Positions 24,781 through 36,139 of a stretch of DNA of 64,000 nt are shown here, one piece after another. How positions within the stretch are numbered: the first letter of the stretch is position 1; each line of letters opens with the position of its first letter. Location: the NCBI GenBank assembly GCA_033032175.1, contig CM065312.1, positions 3,410,001 to 3,474,000 of the forward strand, written 5' to 3'. The position numbers and the translations under genes were made by a program. The stretch comes from Saturnia japonica. Taxonomy: Eukaryota; Arthropoda; Insecta; Lepidoptera; Saturniidae. The notes under the pieces were generated by a model that was not told the origin of the DNA, searched no databases, and saw nothing but the letters and a program-made list of their open reading frames with translations.

Positions 24781-25739
24781 TCTTGAGTAATGGTAAGGAT
24801 TTCTACGTAAACCCTGAGCTACAACGATCTTACCTATAGGGACACGTATTTTGCTCGACTATGTGGAAAAGCACATAGATGAGAATTTTCTAGATAGGAG
24901 TATTTGGTATAGAACATTTGAAGGCAAGTAAATGCAGACTCCCTGGTTTGATAATGCTCGGCTTTCAGAAAGAAATTTGTTGCAGCATTCAGGTTCCGAT
25001 CTGATCACATATCCCATAACAAGTTCCTCTTTATGATAAGGAAGAAACATCTCCGCTGTATGATATTTGTCAGTCCACCGAAGATATTTTAATGTAAAAA
25101 AAATGTTATAAAGTCCTGGATAAATGAAGGGGAGAACAGTATTACTTTAGAAGAACCAATGTCTGATGCTTTCCAGATAATTTTTTAATTTTTTCTCGTT
25201 GACTCCCAAATTTTATCTAATAATTTGACGTCTCTTATGAGGCTAGCTTAGTTATCAGGGATGTACTGAAACCTCGCTAAAATGAAGATTTTTATTACGA
25301 TTGCGTATTCGTAACGGCAGTGTGTTTTACCACTAAGAGGTTTGTTGTCACGTAGAGCGGACAAAGTTGGGTACTTCCCGCTTGTATTTACATTCCGCTA
25401 CCGGTTTGGTCCCACGACGACAACGACGGTAGAAGGAATTCGATGCTCCACTGAACTCACTTCTAAAGTGTCACCGAGCTCACAATAATTATATAAGAAA
25501 GAAGTTATTTTTCTTCTATGAATTTTACAGATTAATTTTGTAAAAATACAGTTTGCATTTCTCCATAATGTTAGAATAATTGAATATTAAAGGCATGCGA
25601 TACGTACACTTTAACTACACCGTCCACCATTAGCATGTATATAGCGGCATGAAAACTCTGGTTGAACCTGTCGTTGGATTTCAACTGAAATTACACGGAC
25701 AAGTAAATTAAGCCACCGATAAAAATGAAAACTTCCGAG
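24781..25739. other. No gene seen
   Basis: The stretch next to the LINE tail could be more of the same element on the minus strand, but I could not follow a frame. A GC-richer patch at 25300-25480 is unassigned. Confidence 0.35.
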
Positions 25740-25890
25740 GGTTTTACTACGAATATTTATTTCTGCGACCAGTGTAGAACCGATCGTTGTGGCGATCTTT
25801 GACGGATGCCTAAATAGTTCAGTCAAATGTCCAGTAACCAGTTTCCAGTAGTGGACGGCTTTTGACTGAAATGATGATATTGATGTTAGA
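25740..25890 (+). repeat. Possible LINE 3' end with GAT-rich tail
   Basis: CGACCAGTGTAGAACCGATCG, AGTTTCCAGTAGTGGACGGC and CTGAAATGATGATATTGATG resemble the end of a moth LINE whose 3' region reads '..CAGTGGAC..GGCTGAAATGATGATGATG'. The 117-codon open frame on the opposite strand (25611-25964) has no motif of its own. The coding end is too decayed to be sure. Confidence 0.35.
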
Positions 25891-28094
25891 AGTATGGGTA
25901 ATTGTGTATCATTTAAACTATTTATGTGCAGTGTAAAAAAAAGGGTAAATAAATCCAATGGCATTTAATCCTTCCTAATTAATAACACTGTAAATAATGT
26001 ATATACAACGGAATACAATGGTTGAAATATAGGGATATGTGTATATCTGACTATAAAATAATAATAAAACATTTTATTACTAAAATAATTGTAATAAGAA
26101 ATCAATAGGATGCCGCGAACTAATGTAATATCCGATTAACCGAAGGCGTAGCTGTTGGGCAAAGCAAAATAATCCGAGCGAGAAAATATCGTCAATAAGG
26201 AAATTCCTCATCTACATAATTGCAAGTCTGCTGTATTGAAAAATTTTCGGGTCCTATCTCCAAATATTTCGACTTTCATCATATTCGACATTGTTTCGAA
26301 CTGATAAGACTTTATGTGTTGTACCTTAATTTAACATTATACGAATAAAAAAAATTTATACTAAATTATGTCAATCTGTCTATATAACTTTGTTATCAAT
26401 ATAGGAAATTATTATTTTTTACTTACAATTACAGCAAAAAGGTGGTAATGTACCTGTTAGTAAGCACTGTACTTACAATTTAAAAATAATGGTGACCACC
26501 GAGATATCGATAATTTATATGCAGTCGTCAGCAGCTGAATATACGCTGGCTGATTTCGAAACCAGATAAACCGAAAAAGAGACACTGTGACAAGTTTGTG
26601 CATGGTGGTCGCGAATCAATCAAAGACATAGTATCTCTACTACTCCGCGGATATTTGTTTAAATATCGATAATCGATTTTAACGATAGCTGATGAGTATA
26701 TTTCTAGTTTTTATTTTAAAATGTTTGGTAGTTCAATATATGAATAATAATCCACCATACGTAGAAATATCCGATTTTTATTTTATCATAACAAAAATTA
26801 TTTTGCGATACCTAAGCAGACCACTCTAACTACAAATTAATTTGACCCTGGTAAAAAATAATTATGAGGACAGAAATTGCGTCCTTCATTTAATTTTATT
26901 TGCCCGAATTTATTAAACTTTCGATATATGCAGGCACACATGTCGGTAGTAATATTTTTAAATTTATTTCGCATGATATATGTCGTGAGCTTTTAAAATA
27001 ACACCTGAATGTTTCAAAGAGAATCCAACATAATCATAAGCAGTTGAGTTCTTACAAGGGAATTGAAAGCGCGATACACCGCGTTCATTATATATTAATA
27101 CAACATATCTTTTTCATTTTTTGAATGTATGCACATTTTATTATTTATTTCGCATACACATCGTTATATTTAATGAACGTTTATATGAAATTCTTAGAGT
27201 AATTCATATTACATTGTATAGGTACTTGATTCTGCTATTAGTTTAGTCTACTATACCAATGTAATTTTAAAACAACATACAATCTTATGATATAATATCT
27301 TATTCTATATTAGCTTTTGAATGAAACGACTTGCTCGCCACCTGGTATAAAATAATTGCACTAAAATTTAGAGATGTGGAAACAATTTGCAACTTGATGA
27401 ATGGATAAGTAATGCATAGGTTATTTTTGTATATATAGGCGAGTAAAAAACATTAATATCCAAAAAATCCGTTACGTGACAAGTGCCCAAACATATAGAC
27501 AAGATATTGTTTAAAAATAATTGTATTGTTCTGAGTGAAGGAATATTTTATGATGAAATAGCCGATTTTAATAATACAAATAGCAATAAAGAATAATTAT
27601 ATACTTATAGACAATGCGGTGACAAACAGAACCTGTGTCACAAAAATCGATCAACAAATTCCCGTAGCAAAGATCTACGGGAAAGTAGGAGAGAAAATAT
27701 AAACTGAAATATTAACAGTATAAAGCAATATAATATGTATATAATATGTATCTTGTGATTCACTTAGATAGTTAAGTAACATTGCTGTAATGTTTTGCAA
27801 TCTATTCATGTTTGTATTTATGTATGTTGCACCGTAGCGCCTAAATTACTCATCACATTGTAATGAATTAGGTGTCAGTCAATTCATTATGACGGTCCAA
27901 ATGATACACAGGCAACATTTTATAGGAACAAAATCAATATGACGGATGTTATATCCAAAAATGCCTCAATTTTTTTAGTTATCCATTCGAGCGGGTTGTC
28001 AAATAAAAGAGAAGAAAGTTCTAGTAAAATAAATAATACAATAAATCAAATGTCAGAAAAACAAATTGTATACTATATTTCGGCGTTTATGAAT
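25891..28094. other. No gene seen
   Basis: A long AT-rich stretch with no coding trace or recognised repeat. Confidence 0.5.
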
Positions 28095-28104
28095 AGCGCC
28101 ATCT
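28095..28104 (-). promoter_or_regulatory. CTCF-core-like site AGATGGCGCT
   Basis: Same decamer and same strand as at 7535-7544, embedded in AATAGCGCCATCTATCGGCAG. It fits the CTCF core AGRKGGCRC, but could equally belong to an unrecognised repeat. Confidence 0.2.
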
Positions 28105-28206
28105 ATCGGCAGTTCTGAATATCAATCGTGCAAAAAGAACAGCATCACCAAGACCTGTTTCGATTTTTATTCGTATTCGAGATAGTTTCTTATACACAAT
28201 TTTAAC

Positions 28207-28858
28207 TAGCTGACCCGATTAATTACGTCTACGTCAAATAAGATAGAGAGAGAGAGTGGGTTAGAGAGACTGGGTCGCAGGCACCTATGGTACAATTCTA
28301 AAGGAGTTGAAACTTTCTTTATTTTGCTACGGAGTTATTTTTAAACTTTGATATCTCCTAAGATATTAATTGAAGTCAATTGAAGGAAAGGGCAACTTAA
28401 AATACTTGTGATGAATATTGTATTTATTTCGATAAGGATTAATACCATGTTTATAAAAACACTTTCGCAAATAATGCATTATTTTAGAACAAATTTACCG
28501 TACCTACCATAAAAAAGGTTATATTGCGTCAACCTTAAAAGTTAGACATATGCTATCGCGGATTTTTTTATAACTTTTTAAGACAAACAATTCCGTCACA
28601 AATTATTTTTGCGTAACTTTAACCATTTACGCAGCGCACGCAGTGGAAGCTCACAAAAGGAATTAATTTTCCCCGTTTTGGAATATTTTTCATTGTTTCT
28701 CCGCTCCTATTGGTCGTAGCATGATGTTATATAGCTTATAGCCTTCCCAGGTAAATGGCCTAACCAACACTAGAATAATTTTTCCATTTGCACTAGTAGT
28801 TCCTGAGATTAGCGTGCAAACAAAAAACAAACTCTAAAGCTTTATAATATTAGTAAGA
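28207..28858 (-). mobile_element. Helitron-like element C (652 bp)
   Basis: The minus strand begins A|TCTTACTAATATTATAAAGC and ends CGGGTCAG-CTAG|T, with the required A and T on the outside. GCTCCTATTGGTCGTAGC, TATAGCTTATAGCCTTCCC and CCTGAGATTAGCGTG (plus strand) belong to a repeat that I recognise as abundant in Lepidoptera. An (AG)6 microsatellite sits at about 28246-28257. No coding sequence; non-autonomous if a Helitron. Some sources may class such repeats as LINE 3' ends. Confidence 0.6.
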
Positions 28859-29544
28859 TGACTATATAATAAATTTAGCGCTTAAAAAGTTACGGACCAT
28901 GTATCTACAGAGTATGTAAAATATATGTAAAAATGGATATTACATTTATATATACTTCCATATAATCAAATTATTGTACATAGTAAGCGGAACCCTTGCA
29001 TTCATGGCCGTTCATTATTTATTAATAAATTCCCAGCTCATCCGGCGATGTCCCCGGTGACGTCACTCGGGGCTGCTCTCCAATAACAAGCACTTAGTCC
29101 GACACTGACAACGCTGGGGACACTTTGATTAATAAATTATATCCTTAATTAATTTGTATATTGTATACGAATGAAGTTTCCATTTCAATGTACGTTTAAA
29201 GCATCCGTCTTGGATGAGTAATGAATATTGTCACTGTTGGGATATCGTTCATACTAAATAGAAAATTATTTCAGCGTTGTTCCCATAGAGGACGGACTAG
29301 GAGCCTAAAATTACTAAAACTGTCCAATTTTAACGCTATTATCATACACACAGCAAACAAATTTGACGAATGTTAAAAATAAAATAAAAATCTAGTAATA
29401 GCCACAGTTCTTCTTATAATATACGTTAAAAAAAGAATCGTTCCACTTTTGAAGGAGGGAAGTACGAAATTATGATTTCAACTATTTTACGTAGAAAATA
29501 AAATGTAGGTTTATACCTTAATAATTATCCTTACTTACGTTACT
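28859..29544. other. No gene seen; promoter-like patch 29040-29120
   Basis: The patch has TGACGTCA (29058-29065) and CCAAT (29080-29084) 14 bp apart in a GC-rich island flanked by AT-rich sequence with TTAATTAATT-type homeodomain sites. No transcribed feature follows it that I can recognise. Confidence 0.35.
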
Positions 29545-29850
29545 AAATAGTTAATAAAATCTAATTAAGATCTAATGCAGTGTGCCCAAAATACTAGCAG
29601 CATTGCCGCGTTGTGTGGCAATGCAGATTTTTTGGGCAAAGTAAAAACCCGCCCTTTTGGTTCCCGTGGACTCGAGCAAACGCCCTGCAATTTCATTAAA
29701 CAAGGCTGCACTCGGCCCCAATGAACCCATTGTTTCGACCCCAAACGGCTCAAACATATATAGATGGCGAAAATTTGTTATTTATTATTTGAGCAATTTA
29801 GAAGATTCCGCTGAAGCAACTGCGTTGCCAGCCTTCACAGTAGTAATCGA
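29545..29850 (-). pseudogene. Reverse-transcriptase C-terminal domain, decayed, copy 1
   Basis: The minus strand reads VKAGNAVASAESSKLLK, two stops, then PFGVETMGSLGPSA and FAQKICIATQRGNAASILGTL before a stop. The series 'A-x-x-AE-x-x-K', 'F-x-P-x-x-[FV]ET-x-G-x-x-G' and 'Q-[KR]-I-x-[IV]-A-x-QRGNA-x-x-[IV]-LGT' is the extreme C-terminal region of a group of retroelement polymerases common in invertebrates. A second copy of the last part is at 45.4 kb. The last frame is 61 codons long and only 5' parts are broken. It is a truncated, dead copy. Confidence 0.6.
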
Positions 29851-30040
29851 AAGATGAGGTGGAACCAAGGTATAATAGTATAATATATATTTTACATAGG
29901 TATAATCAGTTCGAGCTGCAGTTTTTTTACTCGCGGTCTTTTCGGTCATTCAGGCATACTGCGACAGCAATAGATTTCTGTTAAAACCATATTCTTCAAA
30001 AGCTTTGCCGACTATGTTTCCTCTTAATACTAAAATGTTA

Positions 30041-30410
30041 TCTATTTAATAATACGCGAAGTAAAAGCTTTCTACACCTTTTTAAGCGTATTGCGTGCAC
30101 GGAAGACTTTGAGATTTGGTATGGTTAAAGTTTATATGGAGAAGGAGTGCAGAAAGCTAAAATTTGTCTATAATATCTATTACTAATATATTAGATTAAA
30201 TAAATTAATACGGCAAATCCTAACCCGAACAGTGCCATTGAACTTAGACCTTCCAAAATATTGACATTGCCATTCATCTAAAAATGATAGCAAGTGATGT
30301 AGATAATACTCATTGTTTAGGTTCATGAATAGGTACTGCAAATGTAAAACAGAAAATAGTCTATGATCACAAAGTCGCTGGTTGAACTTCGAGCTTAGGG
30401 TGATCGCTAG
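30041..30410 (+). mobile_element. Helitron family A, copy 2 (full length, 370 bp)
   Basis: Begins A|TCTATTTAATAATACGCG and ends GTGATCG-CTAG|T. Internal blocks AGTTTATATGGAGAAGGAG, GTGCAGAAAGCTAAAATTTG, AGTGCCATTGAACTTAGACC and CAGAAAATAGTCTATGATCA define the family. The terminal hairpin is degraded (GGTTGAACTTCGAGC). It has no open reading frame, so it would need a Helitron protein supplied from elsewhere. Just to its right is the unrecognised decayed coding sequence. Confidence 0.85.
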
Positions 30411-30429
30411 TGAAAGTAAATCGATGATT

Positions 30430-30920
30430 ACTCAGTTTAGGTTAAAGCACTTGATAACATGACGTGGGTGCAGATCCTACAATATATCTCTGTTGAAGAA
30501 CCTAAGCTTCTGATGAAGGAAATCATAACCATCAACTTTAAATTTCGTTTCTAATCATCAATGTGCTTCAACAACTGTGCTGCCCCCATCTATAGTCTTA
30601 TATCCATATTTAAGGCCCCATCGTTCTTTGACATCGAGTGAGATTGTAGGAATACCGAATTTCCTGCTAGACTGTACAATAAGCACACTTCACGAGCATC
30701 CAGGTTATCTCATCTGTACTCGCTCTTAGCCAGTGACAACCAATCCTGAAGAGTTTTGGAACTTGTACCAGGATTAACAGCCATAGCAAAACCACCACTC
30801 CTGGTTCTGACGCAAAGTAATATTCCTTGCACTTCAGGTTCTCTGATAATTTGATTAAGATAACACACTGATATACGAGGCCTTCTAACTTTGTTCTCAG
30901 GATTAGTAACCTATCATTGT
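30430..30920 (-). pseudogene. Decayed coding sequence of unknown identity
   Basis: The minus strand gives protein-like frames in series: VRRPRISVCYLNQIIREPE, VRTRSGGFAMAVNPGTS, LQDWLSLAKSEY, stop, then after a frameshift RKFGIPTISLDVKERWGLKY, GYKTIDGGSTVVEAH, two stops, LETKFKVDGYDFLHQKLRFF and NRDIL-stop-DLHPRH. Two of the stops (TGA after EYR; TAG after NRDIL) could be former TGG codons. A pyrimidine-rich tract ending in CCCAG lies just upstream (30921-30940), like a splice acceptor. I do not recognise the family: it may be a dead host gene exon, a processed copy or a transposon protein. Confidence 0.45.
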
Positions 30921-30960
30921 CTGGGCAGAGAAAGAAAAAAAAAACTTCCTCATAAGTAAA

Positions 30961-31512
30961 AAATAATCGTGTAAGCTTTACTAATTTTAATAGAAATTAA
31001 ATTCGCTAATTTGCAATGCTTGGTGTATGTCTGTATATAAAATTATCGAGCTCTAAATTTTCACACGACTTATTTAGTTTTTAGTATCAATAAATCTGCT
31101 ACAAGATCAAATAACTCTTAGGTATTTCAAACACGTATAAAGTTTACGCGCATCACTTTGTATTATATAAGATTTTATTTATTACAAAATATTTCATTTC
31201 TTAATAAAATTATTATTAATAATGAATTAAATAAAAAGAAGCATTTGAACTACAACAATAAACAAAAACTAAAAAAACCTATAAAAAATTCTACATCAAC
31301 GGGACTCGAACCATTGAAAACTCGTACTATACATACAACAGTGCGTAGAAATCTGGTCATAACACAACTGAGCCATTTTTACGACTGTGTCATAGTTTTG
31401 AAAATCTATATATTATGCATGTTTTTTTTTTAGTGTCAGTCCAGTGGGCCACTTTTTTAATTTAGTTCTCATCTTGCGATAAGTAATTTTGTTATAAAAC
31501 TATAGATTTTAA
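30961..31512. other. No gene seen
   Basis: AT-rich; the 91-codon open frame 31158-31433 is lysine/asparagine-rich chance coding with no motif. Confidence 0.45.
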
Positions 31513-32300
31513 TTTTTTTTTTTTTTTTTTTTTTTGAACTGACTACACTGTTAGCCTTAGGGGCCCTAAAGCCGCTGCGGCTTTTACAGCTTCACCGGAC
31601 TTGGGGGCGAGCGCAGAGGGCACTCAGCCGCGAAAGTTTTGTGGACGACTCGCACGAGGGTGCCAAAGTGGCCGGACCTCGGCTCGGGCGGTCGCCGCGT
31701 TCGCAAATAGGTCGCGATCTAATCGAATCCCTACACCTACGATTCGAGCTAACTAATTTATACACATAGGCACGTTCCCTTCCTCCTGGGAGGAAGGAAG
31801 GAACCGTGCGTATGTGTATTCAGTAATCGGAATGTTTCTACACTAACTAGCGTAAAAAAGAAAAAAAAAGGTCCCTCACAGAACCTATGTACCTGTGTGG
31901 TGTGCACGTGTGTATGTTCATACGTGTGTAGTGTTGTATGTAGGTAGCTAAGTGATGCACGTACAGTGTCACTTGTATCGCGCGGGCGGTTGCCTGACCC
32001 AAGGGTTTCACTCCGAGGAACGGACCTAGGCTTGGGTTACCGCTAGAGAGGGTGGACGTGACGTCGTTTTACGTCTTAGATAGCCGCTGGGTTTTAATAA
32101 GTGGCTTCGACCGTGGTAACAAACATAAGAGCAGCTTATCTTTACACCGCTTCACTTTCAGAAAACTAAGCAGTAAAACAAGAAGGCATTAAAAGACCAA
32201 CGAGGTAGGATTTGTTTGTATTATCGCAACTCGGCGCGCATGCGAAGTTTTTGGATAACTCACCTCGTCCGCCGTTAATGGCGAGTGTAGTTCGTAAACA
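31513..32300 (-). mobile_element. LINE-X 3' region with 23-nt poly(A), the longest copy
   Basis: On the minus strand a GC-rich block ends GGCTAACAGTGTAGTCAGTTC followed by 23 A (T run at 31513-31535). This is a non-LTR retrotransposon 3' untranslated region. It is much richer in G+C than its surroundings and has few decay signs, so it may be recent. The parts nearest the tail match the copies at 9.2 kb and 34.8 kb. It contains an imperfect inverted repeat (CGTTCCCTTCCTCCTGGGAG...GGAAGGAACCGTGCG at 31772-31810). The 5' limit is uncertain, no polymerase frame was found, and I could not find a target duplication. Confidence 0.65.
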
Positions 32301-33367
32301 AAACTCGTTCGCTTACCGAACAAATCTCGTTTCGATTTTATTTATAACTCGGCAAACTCACAGTGGGCTTGCACAATTTTGAAACTTTTTGCCAAGTTGT
32401 TGTAGTAAGGAAAGTAATTTCATTTCAAATTAATTTATGATTTATTTAAGATTTTTAGTGGAGATATTGATTTGTTTATTTTTCATGGTATACATTTTTC
32501 TTGAAAGAATTATCTATGTTGAAATATCTTTATTCCGATTTAACGATGATTAGTATATTTAATCATAGTTCATGTTTAAATAGTATAATGTTTTTAAATC
32601 TATTCGAACAAATAATGTTCGACGCATCGAACATCATATATAACACTTTTAAAAGATGAAAAAGGAGATTTGGGAGTGTCTGACTTAATTAATCGACACA
32701 TTAACCGAGAATAAACACATAGTTAGTTTATAATAAAAAAAGTATTATTTTACATTTGACAGCGTAATTTTTGAATCCGTACCAATGACAGTGTTCGTAT
32801 TATTAACCAACGACTAGTTACTATTGACTCGCACTATTTATTGGGCGTTTTAAGGGTAGCCGACGGCGAGGACATTACTAACTATACCCAAAGTAGGTAT
32901 CTATATGATTTGTACTTTCATTAAACCCTTATAACGATGTCAAAAAATGCTGCATCTATAACATGTTTAATAATTTTGAAGTAAGTAGTTTCAGATATTG
33001 TATAACATTCGTCCGTACTGTCTGAGCTGAAGTTTTTGTCTACAAGAAAAGTTCGATCCACTTTGGCACAGGGGATGCTTTGTTCTTTGAAGTTTGCGAA
33101 ATAACGTTAAACTAAAAACCCGATAAGTAGGTAGATCTGTTTAGAGCTCATTTTCAAGCTCAAAGAAACTACACCTAGTGAGCGTACATAACATTTGAAT
33201 AACCAATTGTTCTATTTCCCGGGACGTTTTTCCGATAGAACACAAATGTATTTTCTTGGCAACCTCTACAGCGAGGGCGTTGAATAGTTACCGCGAAGGC
33301 TTTAAATCCTATCGCTTTCGAGTGTCATCTGTCACCACAAAAAGTTAAGAGAATATAAATATATATA
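32301..33367. other. No gene seen
   Basis: Return to AT-rich sequence. A GC-richer piece at 33215-33320 is unassigned. Confidence 0.45.
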
Positions 33368-33640
33368 TAACCGACTTCAACAAAAGATCGGAGGTTACTC
33401 AATACGAATGTAATGTTTTTTACATGGACGTTCAGTCATAACTTCTTTGCTTATGAACCGATTTGGAAGATTCTTTTTTGTTGGATAGGGAATACTTCAA
33501 AGGTGGTCTCATTTTAATTTCATTGGGATTGAACCTTCAACTTCGAAGATACGCAAGGGAACTATTCAAAATCATGGATGTTGGTTTTCTATTTTGTTAA
33601 AAATTGTCTTGTATTGTTACAAGAGCCGGCTTTCTGTACC
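33368..33640 (+). repeat. Repeat F (TAACCGACTTC), copy 1
   Basis: Starts TAACCGACTTCAACAAAAG; GAGGTTACTCAATACG, TTATGAACCGATTTGGAAG, TTTTTTGTTGGATAGGG, ACTTCAAAGGTGGTC and CGAAGATACGCAAGG follow. The same order is found at 36.1, 45.8-46.6 (minus) and 50.3 kb. I recognise the family as abundant in Lepidoptera; no coding part is present. Class not determined. Confidence 0.7.
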
Positions 33641-33681
33641 AACACGTCATATGAAATAATATCCTATTTAATTGTGTGGTA

Positions 33682-34039
33682 TCTATATATTAATACGTAA
33701 AGCAAAAGCTTTCGGTACCTTTATAAGCGCATTGCGAACACGGAAGACTGTGAGATTTGGCATGGTTAAAAGTTTATATGGAGAAGGAATGCAGAAAGCT
33801 AAAATTTATCTATAATATCTGTTACTAATATATTAAATAAAATTAATTAATACTACGAATCCTAACCCGACCAGTGCCATTGAACTTAGATTTCCAAAAT
33901 ATTGAAATTGTCACTCAATGAAAAGTGACAGCAAGTGATATAATATTCATTGTTTAGGTTCATACTGCAAATGTCAAACAGAAAATAGTCTATGATCAAA
34001 AAGTCACTGGTCGAATTTTGACCTTAGGGCGATTGCTAG
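33682..34039 (+). mobile_element. Helitron family A, copy 3 (full length, 358 bp)
   Basis: A|TCTATATATTAATACG at the left and GCGATTG-CTAG|T at the right. The hairpin GGTCGAATTTTGACC (34009-34023, one mismatch) is exactly 12 nt before CTAG. The body matches copies 2 and 4-7. It is the best-preserved copy showing all four Helitron terminal features together. It carries no open frame. Confidence 0.9.
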
Positions 34040-34664
34040 TATTAATAAATGAATATTCATAACTACCCTACAAGTTGGGGAGAATGGAAGTAAAATATTC
34101 GTAGTATAGAGAAATATTCGTAGTAGTCAGGACATAATATAATATCATCAGAGCTCATGAAAAATCAAGTCAGCGCTAATATTTCAAATTTTTGCATCTT
34201 AAATTAATTATGGAAGTTACGTAAAAGCATATATTATGTAAACGTTATCCTTTCATTTTACCTTGATATTATTCACCTATTAGTTACAATGTCACAGCGA
34301 TATACTGTTATGCTTTTGATCTTATTGTAAATCCTTTGTTCATTCTAGCCATCCAATTTGCTCATCAACTTGTCAAGTCACGCCGTCATTGTCTATAAAG
34401 GCTCGTAGAGTGAGCCAATTATTAGATTTCGGCTCGACCGCAATCAATTAATATTGAATGTTATTTATCCTTTTAACATAGAAACTTAGTATAGGTATTT
34501 ATTAATATGCTGAGTAGACTATTGTGGTTTTGCTGCACATCGAAGGAACTATACCTTTGTTTCAAGAATTTATATTTTTGTGTTTATTAAACGAATAATG
34601 AAGCTACTTCTACGATTATGACTTTAAAAAGCTAGAGAAATACATAATTGGGCCAAAATTTCAC
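34040..34664. other. No gene seen
   Basis: AT-rich with no recognised repeat. It sits between a Helitron and a SINE. Confidence 0.45.
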
Positions 34665-34934
34665 ATACGACCATTTTATTCCAAACTAAGCAAAGTTTGT
34701 TTTATAGTGACTAAACAGCTGATATACATATTTATATATAATAAAACCCAATTATGCTAATCACACAAAGATCAGTTACGAGTGAAGATCGAACCTGCTC
34801 GCTCTCAAGACCGGGAAAGCTGTAAAAGTCATAAGCGGCTCTGGTTTGGATAGGGCCTCTCAAGCTAACAGTAAGTTAAGATCGAAAAAAAAAACTCTGC
34901 TCAATTGTAGGGACTACGACTGCGCCACTAGCCT
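34665..34934 (-). mobile_element. tRNA-derived SINE family 1, split by a LINE-X tail
   Basis: The minus strand starts AGGCTAGTGGCGCAGTCGTAG, an A-box-like head, and has a degraded B-box GGTTCGATCTTC (around 34780). The rest (CAAACTAAGCAAAGTTTG, GTGACTAAACAGC, TCACACAAAGATCAGTTA on the plus strand) matches the SINE at 52.4 kb. A 96-bp retrotransposon tail interrupts it between A-box and B-box. Confidence 0.7.
34801..34896 (+). mobile_element. LINE-X, 96-bp 3' tail nested in a SINE, with 6-bp duplication
   Basis: CGGGAAAGCTGTAAAAGTC, AAGCGGCTC and CAAGCTAACAGTAAGTT followed by ten A match the last ~90 nt of the 31.5-kb element. It is flanked by CTGCTC at 34795-34800 and 34897-34902. This is an extreme 5' truncation, and it proves that LINE-X was active after the SINE arrived. 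Confidence 0.75.
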
Positions 34935-35033
34935 TATCTAAAATTTAGTTACGCTAACACCACTGCTAAACCAGTTTTTGCCGTAAAGCATCAGAGCTTT
35001 TTTCAATATTAGCTCGGTTCAAATTGACGATAC

Positions 35034-35345
35034 TTTCTCTGATGGTAATCACAGTACTATCTTAACGCAACGGCGACTGCCGAGAGATCGAAATCTATTT
35101 ACGATCGCCGCTGTTATGACGGCCTGCATTATTTAACTGCATATGCACAGGCTGGTCTCGAAACGCGACACGCAAGAGCGAGTCACTATGACGGACTTTT
35201 CACCACACGCATGGTGGTTGCGACCCAGTTAGGTAAAACAGCCCTGCCACCCCACCATCACCATTTGCTCGTGCGCTGCTCAATAGGGTGTACCACGTGC
35301 GGTTGAGGTTGGCTTGGGCGTCTCAGTGCTGAAGATGTAATTCGA
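35034..35345 (-). repeat. Unclassified repeat G, copy 2
   Basis: Reverse complement of the repeat at 19.8 kb: TTTCTCTGATGGTAATCACA, CGAGAGATCG, TTACGATCGCCGCTG, GGTGTACCACGTGC and GGTTGGCTTGGGCGTCTCAG. It is longer by an internal ~70-bp piece (around GCACAGGCTGGTCTCGAAAC). Confidence 0.65.
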
Positions 35346-35455
35346 CACCCCTTACACCCCAAAACGTTGCTGTGTTCCGATACGAAGGGTTTTGAACCCG
35401 AACCGTCTTAATTATGGTCTTAGGAGCACCAACTAGTTATAGATAATTAATTAGA

Positions 35456-35795
35456 CTAGCGATCGCCCTAAGGTCGATATTCGACCAGCGACATTTTGAT
35501 CATAGACTATTTTCTGTTTGACAAACAAACAATGAGTATTATCTACATCACTGTTTTCGTTGAGTGACAATGCCAATATTTTGGGGGATTTAAGTTCAAT
35601 GGCACTGGTCAGGTTAGGATTCGCAGTAATAATTTAGTTTATTTAATATATTAGTAACAGATATTATAGATAAATTTTAGCTTTCTGCATTCATTCTCCA
35701 TATAAACTTTAACCATGCCAAATTTCGCAGTCTTCCGTGCACGCAATACGCTTAAAAAGTGGTAGAAAGATTTGCTTCACGTATTAATATATAAA
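35456..35795 (-). mobile_element. Helitron family A, copy 4 (340 bp)
   Basis: Plus strand A-CTAG-CGATCGCCCTAA, then GGTCGATATTCGACC (35472-35486). The far end gives TTTATATATTAATACG on the minus strand, so the leading TC has become TT. All internal family blocks are present. The same TTAG-ACTAG flank occurs at copy 1, probably by chance. Confidence 0.85.
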
Positions 35796-36139
35796 TAACT
35801 AATTAGTTGGCTACAAAACGGTATAGGAAGCGACCACTCAGCAACAGGTTTAATATTTTAAATTTACGCGAAAGTAAGCCACAAAGTTGTTGGATATACT
35901 TAAGCTGATGTTGGAAATTGCGTCACTAAAGGGTGCTCGTGATGGGTTTTACCTTCTGTATGACATATAAACAAAACCGGAATTTAACATTTTGCTATGT
36001 TACAGTGTTTTTTTGCAAAAAAATTATATTCATTTTTATTACTATAATTCTAGTTAATCAAATTATATTACAATTAGGTGTTCCAAAGCCAAGGTTTATA
36101 GTCTTGAAAAAAAACTTGTTTATATAAAAAAACACTTTT

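Noticed and set aside
25611..25964. 117-codon minus-strand open frame
   Set aside because: Overlaps a probable plus-strand LINE 3' end with a GAT-rich tail and contains no domain.
29657..29857. 66-codon plus-strand frame and the second minus-strand frame at 29565-29753
   Set aside because: Shadows of the frame that carries the conserved ETMGSLG and QRGNAASILGT blocks.
31765..31815. Palindrome at CCTTCCTCCTGGGAGGAAGG as a separate regulatory site
   Set aside because: It lies within the LINE-X 3' region and is better read as part of that element.
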